From positions 62,001 through 126,000 of the forward strand of contig MKTB01000033.1 of assembly GCA_001897525.1 (NCBI GenBank): a DNA stretch of 64,000 nt. Direction: 5' to 3'. A model generated the notes under the pieces. That model saw only the letters and a list, made by a program, of their open reading frames with translations, was not told where the DNA came from and ran no database searches. The stretch's first letter is position 1. Every line of letters starts with the position of its first letter. Shown here one piece after another: positions 27,994-38,080 of the stretch. The DNA comes from Bacteroidetes bacterium 43-16. GTDB taxonomy: Bacteria; Bacteroidota; Bacteroidia; Chitinophagales; Chitinophagaceae. Made by a program: the position numbers and the translations under genes.

Positions 27994-28144
27994 TTGTGAA
28001 TTATTAATGGTGAATTATTAATTGTAAGTACGTAATCGTAAATTGTAAGCAGGGAATTGTAAACCGACAGCTAATCATTAACCACTTATCACTCATCACT
28101 TATCACTTATCACTTATCACTCATCATTAATAATTAACCATTAC
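27991..28144. repeat. Degenerate heptanucleotide repeat array in two inverted arms filling a convergent intergenic region
   Basis: Left arm 7-mers from 27991: TAATTGT GAATTAT TAATGGT GAATTAT TAATTGT AAGTACG TAATCGT AAATTGT AAGCAGG GAATTGT. Right arm (minus strand from 28143): TAATGGT TAATTAT TAATGAT GAGTGAT AAGTGAT AAGTGAT AAGTGAT GAGTGAT AAGTGGT TAATGAT. Confidence 0.85.
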
Positions 28145-28738
28145 CTACAGTTCCTTCAATTGCTCTCTGCGGAGGAAATATTTACCTAAAATGTCAAATT
28201 CCAGGTTAACGGCATCTCCTGCCTGCATATAATGAAATCCGGTATGCTCAAAAGTATATGGGATAATGGCTACCTGGAAAGTCGTCTTGCTTACATTAAA
28301 TGCCGTAAGGCTTACCCCGTTGATACACACAGAGCCTTTCTCGATCATTAAGGGCGCAAAAGATTCCATAAAGCTGAACGTGATCAGGTGGCTGCCGTCC
28401 CTGGCTTCTACCTGCTCACATCTTCCGGTGCCGTCCACATGTCCTTGTACTACGTGCCCGTCGAGGCGCGTGCCCAGTTGCAGGGCCAGTTCCAGGTTCA
28501 CAGATTTGCCGGAGGTCCATTGTGCCAGGGTTGTTTTCTGTAAGGTTTCCTCAATAGCCGTAACTTTATAATCACCGTCGCCTATGGACACTACCGTGAG
28601 GCAGACCCCGTCATGGGCTACCGACTGGTCGATGGATAACTCGCTGTATAAGGGAGATTGAATGGTGAAATGTACGTTGCTGCCTTCCTGTTCTACCCGG
28701 CTGATGGTGCCGGTATGCTTGATAATTCCTGTAAACAT
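28145..28738 (-). CDS. ribE: Riboflavin synthase alpha chain
   Basis: MFTGIIKHTGTISRVEQEGSNVHFTI...VAHDGVCLTVV...GHVDGTG...KGSVCINGVSLT. Confidence 0.96.
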   Translation of the reverse strand: MFTGIIKHTGTISRVEQEGSNVHFTIQSPLYSELSIDQSVAHDGVCLTVVSIGDGDYKVTAIEETLQKTTLAQWTSGKSVNLELALQLGTRLDGHVVQGHVDGTGRCEQVEARDGSHLITFSFMESFAPLMIEKGSVCINGVSLTAFNVSKTTFQVAIIPYTFEHTGFHYMQAGDAVNLEFDILGKYFLRREQLKEL

Positions 28739-28739
28739 C

Positions 28740-29308
28740 TTATTGTTTTGTGGCATAGCCTGCATGAAGATAACTACCGTCCGGTACGTTTTCATTCATC
28801 TGGATATGTATCCTGTTTCCTGTTTCTTCAAAAATAACCCGGTACATGCCGGAAATAGTATCTGTAGGGTTGCAGAACAACTGCCCCCCCTCTGTATATT
28901 GAATTAAAGTATCGGTCATGGCAAGACCAAACCGGTTAGCGGTAAGTTTTAAGGTGTTGCCGCTGCAAAAGCCGTTTAAAGTTAATTTGTTCCTGAAGGT
29001 ATCGGTAGCCGGGTTCTGGGCCGTAAAAGTCAGGGTATAGTTTTGTGCACGCACAAAAGTCATGTCGGGCAGGTAGACAGAATCCTGGAAGAGCCAGGTG
29101 CCTTCAAAGAGTTCCGTCGGGTAGATGCAGACCGAGTTGTCCGGTATGCCGGGAAAGCTGTCATTGTAGTTGGCCGCAATAGGATCATTACAATACTTTC
29201 TCGTTAAGCCGAGGTCAGAAGGTGCCGGGTCTTTATACTTTTCACAGGCGATAAAGCCGCTAATGATTGCAAGTGCTGCTATTAATAAGAAGAGTTGAAC
29301 TTTTTTCA
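28740..29308 (-). CDS. Hypothetical lipoprotein
   Basis: MKKVQLFLLIAALAIISGFIACEKYKD lipobox. Confidence 0.7.
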
Positions 29309-29397
29309 TGAGAACTGGATAACAAAAGTACATGATTACCGCCTTTTTTGCACCTTTTGGGGCAATAATGTAAGCCGGCCTATGATACTATATAAAA

Positions 29398-29438
29398 CGG
29401 GAGGCTGAACAAAATCTTGTTTAGCCTCCCGAAAAAAA
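29398..29438 (-). terminator. Terminator between 29456(-) and 28740(-)
   Basis: CGGGAGGCT...AGCCTCCCG with T/A tracts. Confidence 0.8.
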
Positions 29439-29455
29439 TTATGGTTTAGAAAAAA

Positions 29456-29824
29456 TTACTTGTGTTTCTCATCAGTAGCAACTAAATCCTGAACGAATTT
29501 AGAAATAGATGCAATACGGCTGGTATTTAAAACATAGTGGATGAATTTACCATCACGTTCCGTGTTCACAATATTCGCTCTGCGCAAAATAGCCAAATGT
29601 TGAGAAGCTACAGACTGTTCCAGTCTTAATTTTACATAGATGTCTGTAACATTCATGCGCTTATGCTCCTCTAGCAATTTGATGATCTGCTGACGCAATT
29701 TGTGATTAATTGCTCTCAATGTCATAGCTGCACTCTTTACGGCAATGTAATCCAACTTTGTCTGCTCTTCTGAGTTGTCATCTTTTCTAATCACCAATGT
29801 ACTGGCTGTGAGTTGTTCCATCAT
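29456..29824 (-). CDS. ArsR-like winged-helix transcriptional regulator
   Basis: INHKLRQQIIKLLEEHKRMNVTDIYVKLRLEQSVASQHLAILRRANIVNTERDGKFIHYVLN. Confidence 0.9.
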   Translation of the reverse strand: MMEQLTASTLVIRKDDNSEEQTKLDYIAVKSAAMTLRAINHKLRQQIIKLLEEHKRMNVTDIYVKLRLEQSVASQHLAILRRANIVNTERDGKFIHYVLNTSRIASISKFVQDLVATDEKHK

Positions 29825-30122
29825 TATATATTTAAATTAAATTGTGTTAATTAATTTTTACTTATGTCAGGTACAGGTGTATTAGTTAAAGGCATCAGTT
29901 TTAAGAGACCAATGTCACAGGAGTGATTGTTAGTTTAAGGTATATTGACAGCAAATATATACCAATTAGCTTAAATACTAATATAAAATTTTTATAAAAG
30001 AGTGTAGTAAAATTCCTACAAGATTTTTATCGATTCTATGAAAGCCTTTGCTGTACTTGCTTTCAGCAGATCATTTGAATATTTTAAGAAGGATAAGCAG
30101 GAACTTGAATCTTAAATATTTG

Positions 30123-30770
30123 TTATATTAATATTGTGTTATAGAGGACTTCCAATTCGGAAAGGATCATGGCCGTGGCTCCCCATACGATGGTTTCCTC
30201 ATCTAATTTATAAACGGGCGCTTCCCAAAACATATTATCTCCCAGGGAGGGTATCCTGATCTTTTCTGTTTTCCGGGAAGCAAAAAGGTCTTCCAGACCG
30301 GGGTAGATGATCCGGGCTACTTCATAGTCCGATTTTTGTAAAACCGGCCTTTCCGGTGCAAAACCGATCACTGGTTTGATGAGAAAATTACTGACATTGA
30401 CGAAAAGGGGGCTGAGCTGTCCGGCGATCTCAATAGCGCCTGGGTCTAAATTGATCTCTTCATTCGCTTCGCGCATTGCAGTATGGACAATACTGCTGTC
30501 GCTGAGTTCCCTTTTCCCGCCCGGCAGTGCTATTTGCCCGGAATGGCTGCCTCCGTCATCACTTCTTTGTATGAGTACCAGGTGGGTGCGCGCCTGCTCT
30601 GGGTAGAGCAGGATCAGGACACCACTTTCCCGGGCATTATCAGAGATGCTCAGGGAGGCCTCCGTCCTGAATTTCGGTAACATGAGCTTATGTGCTGCAT
30701 TCCCGGGCAGAGGCCCTTTTAATTTTTGAGCTAATTGTGCTTTCAGTTGTGTCCAGTCTGATGTGTGCAT
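30123..30770 (-). CDS. NUDIX hydrolase, CoA pyrophosphatase-like
   Basis: GGSHSGQIALPGGKRELSDSSIVHTAMREANEEINLDP, NUDIX box with LPGGK and REANEE. Confidence 0.93.
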   Translation of the reverse strand: MHTSDWTQLKAQLAQKLKGPLPGNAAHKLMLPKFRTEASLSISDNARESGVLILLYPEQARTHLVLIQRSDDGGSHSGQIALPGGKRELSDSSIVHTAMREANEEINLDPGAIEIAGQLSPLFVNVSNFLIKPVIGFAPERPVLQKSDYEVARIIYPGLEDLFASRKTEKIRIPSLGDNMFWEAPVYKLDEETIVWGATAMILSELEVLYNTILI

Positions 30771-30890
30771 AACCGCACAAATATAGCATTAATACATTTG
30801 AGCGGCCGGCAGCCGGTGTTTATTTAACGAATGTCAAAAGATTTAAGCATTAACTTTGTCCTCATCAAATCAATCTCTTTTTTTACTATT

Positions 30891-31388
30891 ATGAAGTATT
30901 CTAGCATTACCTTGCTTGCCGCACTTAGCCTGGGCCTTTATTCCTGTGGCGGGGACCTTCCGAAGGGCACAGAAACACCTGAATTTAAAATGGATAAAGA
31001 AGCATCGGTTATGGATACCGTCCTCCACCTGGAAGCAGGCGATGATATGAAATTCAACCGTACGGCTTTCACCATAGCTGCCGGAAAAGAAGTGACTTTA
31101 ACCCTAAAGCACACCGGTAAAATGGAGAAAAATGCTATGGGACATAATGTGGTCATCCTGAAAGCAGGTGAAGAGGTGAGGGCATATGGTAATGAAGCGC
31201 AAAAAGCAAAAGAAGAAGATTATGCACCGCAAAGCCTGGCGGCAAAAGTAATAGCCCATACCAAGCTGATCGGTGGCGGTGAATCTACAGAATTGAAATT
31301 CACTATTGCAGAACCCGGTGAATATCCTTTCCTTTGTAGTTTCCCGGGACATTATCCTATTATGAAAGGAATAATTACGGTTAAATAA
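30891..31388 (+). CDS. Azurin-like cupredoxin lipoprotein
   Basis: MKYSSITLLAALSLGLYSCGG lipobox; copper ligands GHNVVIL and FLCSFPGHYPIMKGIITV. Confidence 0.93.
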   Translation: MKYSSITLLAALSLGLYSCGGDLPKGTETPEFKMDKEASVMDTVLHLEAGDDMKFNRTAFTIAAGKEVTLTLKHTGKMEKNAMGHNVVILKAGEEVRAYGNEAQKAKEEDYAPQSLAAKVIAHTKLIGGGESTELKFTIAEPGEYPFLCSFPGHYPIMKGIITVK

Positions 31389-31408
31389 ATTTATAAAAGA
31401 TATTTAAA

Positions 31409-32650
31409 ATGAAGCAATATAACTTCTCTGCAGGAGAAAGACTGATGCGCTACGTACAGGTAGATACACAAAGCGATCCGTTTTCTGAGGCACAGCCTTC
31501 TACCGAAAAGCAAAAAGACCTCAGCCGTATCCTGGTTGAAGAATTAAAAGCAATAGGTATTACCGATGCAGCACTGGATGAGCATGGTTATGTATATGCC
31601 ACTATTCCTTCAAATATTTCGGAAGAAGTGCCTACGGTTTGCTTTTGTGCACACGTAGACACGGCTCCTGATTGCAGCGGCACTAATGTTAAGCCGATCT
31701 TACACCCGAAATGGGATGGTTCAGATATCGTACTGCCGGATGATAATTCGGTAGTGATCTCTTCCTCCAAACATCCTTATTTAAAAGAAAGGATAGGGGA
31801 CGATATTATTACCGCTTCGGGGCTTACCCTGCTGGGCGCTGATGATAAGGCCGGTGTTGCCGTAATTATGGATATGGCGCAATATTTAATGGAAAACCCG
31901 GAAGTAAAACATGGCCGCATTCGTATCCTGTTCACTCCCGACGAAGAGGTGGGCAGAGGTGTAGATGCTGTGGATATGAAAAGACTGGATGCAGATTTTG
32001 GCTATACACTGGATGGCGGAGAGCGCGGACACCTGGAAGGGGAAAGCTTCTCAGCAGACGGGGTTACTATCAGGATACATGGCGTAAGTGCCCACCCGGG
32101 TTATGCCAAAGATAAACTGGTGAATGCCATAAAAATTGCAGGCGAGTTCCTGGATGCTTTACCTAAAGATAGCTGGAGCCCGGAAACAACAGAGGCCAAA
32201 CAAGGATTTGTACACCCGGTTAATATTAACGGGGCTGCAGAGATCACTACCCTTAATTTCATCATCAGAGATCATGATACCGCTCAGCTTAAGGTCTATG
32301 AAACAAGACTGGAGTATCTGCTGAAAGAAGTGGTAACCAGGCACTCCGGTGCTAAATATGAATTTGTGGTGAAAGAGCAATACCGCAACATGAAAGAGAT
32401 CCTGGACCAGCGCCCTGAGGTGATGGATATAGCAGAGGAAGCCTATAAACTTTCCGGCCTTAATCCGCAAAGGATCAGCATTCGTGGTGGTACCGACGGT
32501 TCCAGGCTTTCCTTTATGGGATTGCCTTGTCCTAATATTTTTACCGGGGAAATGGGCATCCATTCCAAAGAAGAATATTGCAGTGTACAGGATATGCAGA
32601 AAGCGGTTGAGGTATGTGTCAACATTGCCGGTATTGTGGCTAAAAAATAA
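31409..32650 (+). CDS. pepT: Peptidase T
   Basis: RLMRYVQVDTQSDPFSEAQPSTEKQKDL, CAHVDTAPDCSGTNVKP, LLGADDKAGVAVIMD, FTPDEEVGRGVD, RGGTDGSRLSFMGLPCPNIFTG. Confidence 0.97.
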   Translation: MKQYNFSAGERLMRYVQVDTQSDPFSEAQPSTEKQKDLSRILVEELKAIGITDAALDEHGYVYATIPSNISEEVPTVCFCAHVDTAPDCSGTNVKPILHPKWDGSDIVLPDDNSVVISSSKHPYLKERIGDDIITASGLTLLGADDKAGVAVIMDMAQYLMENPEVKHGRIRILFTPDEEVGRGVDAVDMKRLDADFGYTLDGGERGHLEGESFSADGVTIRIHGVSAHPGYAKDKLVNAIKIAGEFLDALPKDSWSPETTEAKQGFVHPVNINGAAEITTLNFIIRDHDTAQLKVYETRLEYLLKEVVTRHSGAKYEFVVKEQYRNMKEILDQRPEVMDIAEEAYKLSGLNPQRISIRGGTDGSRLSFMGLPCPNIFTGEMGIHSKEEYCSVQDMQKAVEVCVNIAGIVAKK

Positions 32651-32679
32651 TTCTATAACTATTAAAATAAAAAACAAGT

Positions 32680-33114
32680 ATGGGAATTTCGGATATCTTA
32701 TTTCAAAGAAATAAAGAAAAAGCGGAACAAAATTTAAACGAAGGATTAGCCTTCCTGGAACAGAATAAAGCTAATCCTAATGTACAGGTGCTGGAAAGCG
32801 GCCTGCAGTATGAAATCTTACAAGAGGGCGAAGGAGCACATCCTACTGCTACCTCCAGTGTTACCTGTCACTACCACGGTACTACCATTGATGGTAAAGT
32901 ATTTGACAGTTCAGTACAAAGAGGTACTCCGGCTACATTTCCGCTGGATAGAGTGATCTCCGGCTGGACAGAAGGCGTACAATTAATGAAGCAGGGCAGC
33001 AAATTCCGCTTCTTTATTCCTTCACAACTGGCCTATGGCGATCGCCAGGTAGGTAGTGATATAGGCCCTAACAGTACTTTGATCTTCGAAGTAGAGCTGT
33101 TGGGTATTAAATAG
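32680..33114 (+). CDS. FKBP-type peptidyl-prolyl isomerase
   Basis: VTCHYHGTTIDGKVFDSSVQRGTPATFPLDRVISGWTEGVQLMKQGSKFRFFIPSQLAYGDRQVG. Confidence 0.96.
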   Translation: MGISDILFQRNKEKAEQNLNEGLAFLEQNKANPNVQVLESGLQYEILQEGEGAHPTATSSVTCHYHGTTIDGKVFDSSVQRGTPATFPLDRVISGWTEGVQLMKQGSKFRFFIPSQLAYGDRQVGSDIGPNSTLIFEVELLGIK

Positions 33115-33132
33115 AACCAAAAACAATTAATT

Positions 33133-33615
33133 ATGAAAACGAATAAGCAAACAAATGCCATTGGCTTGGATCAAAAACAAACTGAAGTTTTAGCCGAAAA
33201 TTTGAATATCTTATTGGCTAACTATTCTGTGTTTTACCAGAATGTGAGGGGTTTTCACTGGAATGTAAAAGGCCAGAAATTTTTTGAATTACATGTAAAG
33301 TTTGAAGAGCTGTACAATGATCTTGTTTTAAAAATAGATGAGATCGCTGAACGTATTCTCACCCTGGGCTATGCTCCGGAGCATAATTTCAGCGTGTACA
33401 CAGGCCTGGCGACCATCAAAGAATCGAAAGAGGTAAATGATGGCCTCAAATGTGTCAGCAATATCCTGGCATCTTTCAAGACGACTATAGAACTGCAAAG
33501 AGCCCTGCTCGACCAGTCTGCCGAGGCGAATGATGAAGGTACCAATGCACTGATGAGTGATTATATCCGCGAACAGGAAAAGCTGGTGTGGATGTATTCT
33601 GCTTACCTGGCTTAG
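33133..33615 (+). CDS. dps: Dps-family ferritin-like protein
   Basis: LLANYSVFYQNVRGFHWNVKGQKFFELHVKFEELYNDLVLKIDEIAERILTLG. Confidence 0.96.
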   Translation: MKTNKQTNAIGLDQKQTEVLAENLNILLANYSVFYQNVRGFHWNVKGQKFFELHVKFEELYNDLVLKIDEIAERILTLGYAPEHNFSVYTGLATIKESKEVNDGLKCVSNILASFKTTIELQRALLDQSAEANDEGTNALMSDYIREQEKLVWMYSAYLA

Positions 33616-33640
33616 GTTTTACTTTAAGTACTTAGATAAA

Positions 33641-33676
33641 ATTGCTTTTGAACACCTCGTTCAAAAGCAATTTTTG
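33641..33676 (+). terminator. Rho-independent terminator
   Basis: TTGCTTTTGAAC ACCTC GTTCAAAAGCAA TTTTTG. Confidence 0.85.
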
Positions 33677-33753
33677 TTTTTTGGAGCACTGTTATAGAAA
33701 ATATAATAATAAGGCTTAAATTGGCGTTTCATTTGAAATTTATTGCTGCTTTA

Positions 33754-36555
33754 ATGTATAACAAAAAACTTTACCTGTTGCTCAGCTTCCTGCTGGGCCT
33801 GGCTTTTCATAAAGGGTATGCTCAATATAAAATAAGCGGCATACTGGCCGATACGGCCGGTATGACCAATATGGCTTATACTTCTGTTTCCATCATGAAT
33901 ATGGGCGATAGTGTACTGCAGGATTTCACCCGGGCAGATGAGGCCGGCAGGTTTGTACTGAATGTGCGGCAGAAGGGTACTTATTTTATTCGCTATGCCC
34001 ATCCGATGTTTACCTCTTTTATAGCGGACCTCCAGGTCAAAGAGGAAAATACTTATGTGGATACCGTACATATGCTCAGCCTGCACAATCTTTTAGAAGC
34101 CTTCGTGGTAAGGGATGTGCGTCCTATTACCATTAAAGGAGATACGGTGGAATATACGGCAGATAGTTTTAAAGTAAGAGAGTTTGCCAATGTGGATGAA
34201 CTCCTGAAACGCTTGCCGGGTATAGAAGTAGACAAGAACGGTAAAATTACCGCACATGGGAAAAAGGTAGAAAAAATGCTGGTGGACGGGGATGAGTTTT
34301 TCTCAGACGATCCTGCAGTGCTTGCAAAAATGCTCCGGGCAAGTGCCGTAGATAAAGTACAGGTATTTGACAATAAATCGGAGACCGCAAAACTGACGGG
34401 TGTGGACGACGGGGAACAGATAAGGACCATTAACCTCACGCTCAAAGAAAGTGCCAAACAGGGCTACTTTGGTAAAATAGAAGCCGGTGCCGGATTGCCC
34501 GATTTCTACCAGGGGCAGACCATGATCAATGCCTATCGTAAAAAACAAAAGTTCACAGCCTTTGCCATCGGGAGCAATACCAATAAAGTAGGCCTGGGCT
34601 GGGCAGATGAAGATCGTTTCGGCGGCGGCGGAAGGTCATTCTCCGAAAATGACGATGGTACTTATTCTGCCAGCCAGACAATGGAGCCTGGTCTTTCAGG
34701 AATGGACGGCAACTTCGGCGGACAGGGCTTGCCAAGAACCATTAATGGTGGGGTGCACTATGACAATAAATTCGGCAAAGAAAATGTCAATAATTATGCT
34801 GTTGACTACCGCATCAACAGTAATGGTACCCGGGGCTATCAAAACACGCATACCCAATATGTGATGCCGGATACACAATATGTAAGCGATAGCAAGTATG
34901 CCTTTGACCGGCAAAGCCTGTCAAACGCTGTTGCTGCGAAGACAGAGCTTAAACCGGATTCCTTAAATACCTTCATCATAAGAGTGAATGGCAGCATGAA
35001 CCATTCGCGCTCCAACTCGACCACACAAAGCAGCAACAGTAATATGGACGGTGCTTTGCTCAATGAAAGCGATAACCGTACAGATGGTACTGCCGATAAC
35101 TATAAAGCCACGGCAGATATTAACTATTCCAGGAAAATGAAAAAAGCCGGAAGGGCTTTAGTCCTCAACTTTAACGGGAGTTATAATAAAAACATAGGCG
35201 AAAACAATTTTGAGTCCAACAGTAATTTCTATGTAAATAATACCGAGCTGCATTACAACCAGTTGAAGAAAGACAGTTCCATGAACTATTCGGGCGGACT
35301 GACACTGACCTATAGCGAACCACTGATCAAAGACAAGCTTTTCCTGACTGCAAATGCCAGCTCAAAGTACCTCGGTGATCAATCGCGCTTATCTACTTTT
35401 GATAAAGAGCCCGGTGGTGCAGCCAACTTTAATGAATCCTTCAGTACAGACATGGATTACTCCGTATTTACCAATACCGTGGGCAGCTTCCTGCGTTATA
35501 CCGGCAAGCCCTGGAACCTGTATGGCGGCCTCAAGCTGGCCAGCACCCAATACCGTAATACCAATAACTTTACCGATACCAGGTTCTCGAGAGACTACCT
35601 GAACTTCTTCCCCACCGCTTCTGTTACTTATAATAAAAGCAGGAACACAAGAGCTTCCCTCTGGTACAATGGTTCCTCCCAGCAACCCAGTGTGGGGCAG
35701 ATACAGGTAGTGGTAAGAAATAATGATCCCCTGAATGTGCGCATAGGTAATCCCGACCTGACCCAGGAATTCCGCCACAACTTCCGGGGCAGTTATAATT
35801 CCTATAAAATGATCTCCGAGCAGTCTACCTATATCTCTGCTAATGTGGGCATCGTGCAGAATGCTTTTTCTGAAAGCCGTACCATATCGCCGGAAGGGGT
35901 AAATACCTTCCAGGCCATTAATATAGATGGCAACTGGAATGCAGGTTTCTGGGGCTATCAATCCTTTAAGATCAGGCCGCTGAAGACCAATATTTCTGTA
36001 GGGCTTAGCGGAAATTATAATGTGAACAATACTTTGCTGAACAATATCAGGAACCGTTCCGAAAACATATCTGCAGGGCCTAACCTGGGCCTGGATTATT
36101 ACAGCGATACCGGCTGGGTATTTGATTTTAATGTTTCAGCTAACTACAATGCCAACCGGAATACCGTGAACACGGGAGCAAGAACGAACCTGATCAGTAT
36201 GCAGCAAAGGCTGGACCTGTCTTATCAATTCCGTACCGGCCTGGTAATAGGGCTGGAGAACAACTGGCGGTATCGCCAGAAGATGGATGCCAATGATAAA
36301 TACAATAATGTCTTTATCAGCAACCTCTTTATCCAGCAATCTTTATTGAAAGACCGGAGCCTGCAACTAAGACTGGAAGGGAATGACCTCTTTAATAACA
36401 ATGTAGGGGTAAGCCGGAACAACTTCAATAATACCATCACCGATACCGATTACAGTACCATTAAGAGATACTTCATGTTTGTGGTCACCTGGAACTTTAC
36501 GCAGAAAAAGACAGGTGGAACAGCCGCACCGGCATCAGACACAGAGATCAACTAA
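33754..36555 (+). CDS. Outer-membrane beta-barrel (TonB-receptor-like) protein
   Basis: N-terminal carboxypeptidase-regulatory-like region, VDELLKRLPGIEVDKNGKITAHGKKVEKMLVDGDEFFSDDP plug-like; beta-barrel repeats. Confidence 0.9.
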   Translation: MYNKKLYLLLSFLLGLAFHKGYAQYKISGILADTAGMTNMAYTSVSIMNMGDSVLQDFTRADEAGRFVLNVRQKGTYFIRYAHPMFTSFIADLQVKEENTYVDTVHMLSLHNLLEAFVVRDVRPITIKGDTVEYTADSFKVREFANVDELLKRLPGIEVDKNGKITAHGKKVEKMLVDGDEFFSDDPAVLAKMLRASAVDKVQVFDNKSETAKLTGVDDGEQIRTINLTLKESAKQGYFGKIEAGAGLPDFYQGQTMINAYRKKQKFTAFAIGSNTNKVGLGWADEDRFGGGGRSFSENDDGTYSASQTMEPGLSGMDGNFGGQGLPRTINGGVHYDNKFGKENVNNYAVDYRINSNGTRGYQNTHTQYVMPDTQYVSDSKYAFDRQSLSNAVAAKTELKPDSLNTFIIRVNGSMNHSRSNSTTQSSNSNMDGALLNESDNRTDGTADNYKATADINYSRKMKKAGRALVLNFNGSYNKNIGENNFESNSNFYVNNTELHYNQLKKDSSMNYSGGLTLTYSEPLIKDKLFLTANASSKYLGDQSRLSTFDKEPGGAANFNESFSTDMDYSVFTNTVGSFLRYTGKPWNLYGGLKLASTQYRNTNNFTDTRFSRDYLNFFPTASVTYNKSRNTRASLWYNGSSQQPSVGQIQVVVRNNDPLNVRIGNPDLTQEFRHNFRGSYNSYKMISEQSTYISANVGIVQNAFSESRTISPEGVNTFQAINIDGNWNAGFWGYQSFKIRPLKTNISVGLSGNYNVNNTLLNNIRNRSENISAGPNLGLDYYSDTGWVFDFNVSANYNANRNTVNTGARTNLISMQQRLDLSYQFRTGLVIGLENNWRYRQKMDANDKYNNVFISNLFIQQSLLKDRSLQLRLEGNDLFNNNVGVSRNNFNNTITDTDYSTIKRYFMFVVTWNFTQKKTGGTAAPASDTEIN

Positions 36556-36565
36556 ACCCTAATTT

Positions 36566-37333
36566 TTGAAAAATATAATGATGAGATCATTCAAGCTATT
36601 ACTATTACTGCTGTTGACCACACCTGCGCTACACGCACAGTTTACGGGCAGAGGCTCGATTACCTTTACCCGTACAGTAAATATGCGCTTAAGCATGCAG
36701 CTCGAGGCCAGTGAGGACTTTAAAAACAGCAGCTATTTTAAAGAACAGATCAAGAAAACCCCAACTAATTATCCCACCTATTTTAAGATGAGCTTTAATG
36801 AAAAAAGCTCTAAATACTTCTTTGATAAAGCCGGGGAGACCTCATCAGGAATGTTCTGGGACAGTAAAGTAGCCTCCGAGAATACCGTTATACAGGATTT
36901 TGAACACAACAAGCTGACTGCTCAAAAGGAGATCTACGAAAAGAATTACATCATCAACGACAGCCTGCCTAAGTACCAATGGAAGATGCATGATGAGGTG
37001 CGCGAAATTGCCGGTTATCAATGTCGCAAGGCCACCACCATTATCCATGATTCAGTGGTGGTAGTAGCTTATTACACCGATCAGATACTGATCAGCTCCG
37101 GTCCCGAATCTTTTGGCGGACTGCCGGGCATGATACTGGGACTGGCCATACCCAGGTTATACACCACCTGGTTTGCCACTAAAGTGACGGATGTGGAACT
37201 CACAGAGCAGGAGATCAAAAAAATAAAGAAAGGCAAGACCGTTGACTTTAAAACACTCATGAAAGAAATAGAGCCCAGCCTGAAAGACTGGGGCAACTGG
37301 GGCCACGCCACCCTCTGGCGGGCTACTTTTTAA
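36566..37333 (+). CDS. GLPGLI family protein
   Basis: VAYYTDQILISSGPESFGGLPGMILGLAIP; follows outer-membrane barrel gene as is typical. Confidence 0.93.
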   Translation: MKNIMMRSFKLLLLLLLTTPALHAQFTGRGSITFTRTVNMRLSMQLEASEDFKNSSYFKEQIKKTPTNYPTYFKMSFNEKSSKYFFDKAGETSSGMFWDSKVASENTVIQDFEHNKLTAQKEIYEKNYIINDSLPKYQWKMHDEVREIAGYQCRKATTIIHDSVVVVAYYTDQILISSGPESFGGLPGMILGLAIPRLYTTWFATKVTDVELTEQEIKKIKKGKTVDFKTLMKEIEPSLKDWGNWGHATLWRATF

Positions 37334-37348
37334 AAAGCCGGCAGGCTT

Positions 37349-37927
37349 TTAATGAATACCTGCACGGCCAAACAAACCCTTTAAACGCTCCAGCTTGCCT
37401 GCACACATTGTTCCCAGGTTTAGGCCTGCTTCAGAAGACTTGTATTTGCTGCATTCAAAACATATTTCGAGGTAAGCAAAGACCTGGCCTTTAATGTCCA
37501 TAAACAAAATGGAGTGCCTGGGCCGGTAACATCCGGCCTCCTGCTCTGTGGTTAAGGTCGTCTTCTTTGAATAATTGTAGTTAAAAATAAGATCCGTCAG
37601 CTCATTTACCTGAGGCTTATCGAGCACTTTCATTTCCCTGATCCTGGCCGGGTCAATGCGGCCATGCACTACAGGCGTTGCGCCCGCTTCTGCCTCATAA
37701 GAGATATACACCACCTGGTGTGTTTTATTGAAGGGGTACTTGCCTAAGCGTTCGCTAGCAGATAGTGTCCCGTTTTTATAACAGCCCTGGTCTGTGCCCT
37801 GCGCTGCTGTAGGAGGTGGAGGAGGGGCGTTTTGCTTAGATAGATCCCTGCTCCGGCTACACTGCCCGAAAGCCAGGAGCAGGAGCAGGCCGGTTAAACT
37901 GAATATTGATTTCTGCCACATATGCAA
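37349..37927 (-). CDS. Hypothetical lipoprotein
   Basis: SIFSLTGLLLLLAFGQCSRSRD lipobox. Confidence 0.65.
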   Translation of the reverse strand: MHMWQKSIFSLTGLLLLLAFGQCSRSRDLSKQNAPPPPPTAAQGTDQGCYKNGTLSASERLGKYPFNKTHQVVYISYEAEAGATPVVHGRIDPARIREMKVLDKPQVNELTDLIFNYNYSKKTTLTTEQEAGCYRPRHSILFMDIKGQVFAYLEICFECSKYKSSEAGLNLGTMCAGKLERLKGLFGRAGIH

Positions 37928-38080
37928 TAAAGAATAAGCCGAATATACATTTTTCTCTTGCGATAAGCTTCTTTTTAAACAAATTTATCATCGCCTCCGC
38001 TGATGTGCCTTAAGACTTATTTTGGTATTTATTAGGGCGCTAAAGCGTATATTTGCCGGAGTTTTAAAGAAAGACATTTT

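Noticed and set aside
28071-28126. CRISPR array or phase-variable tract
   Set aside because: Unit is only 7 bp with no spacers and no cas genes; it does not lie within a CDS.
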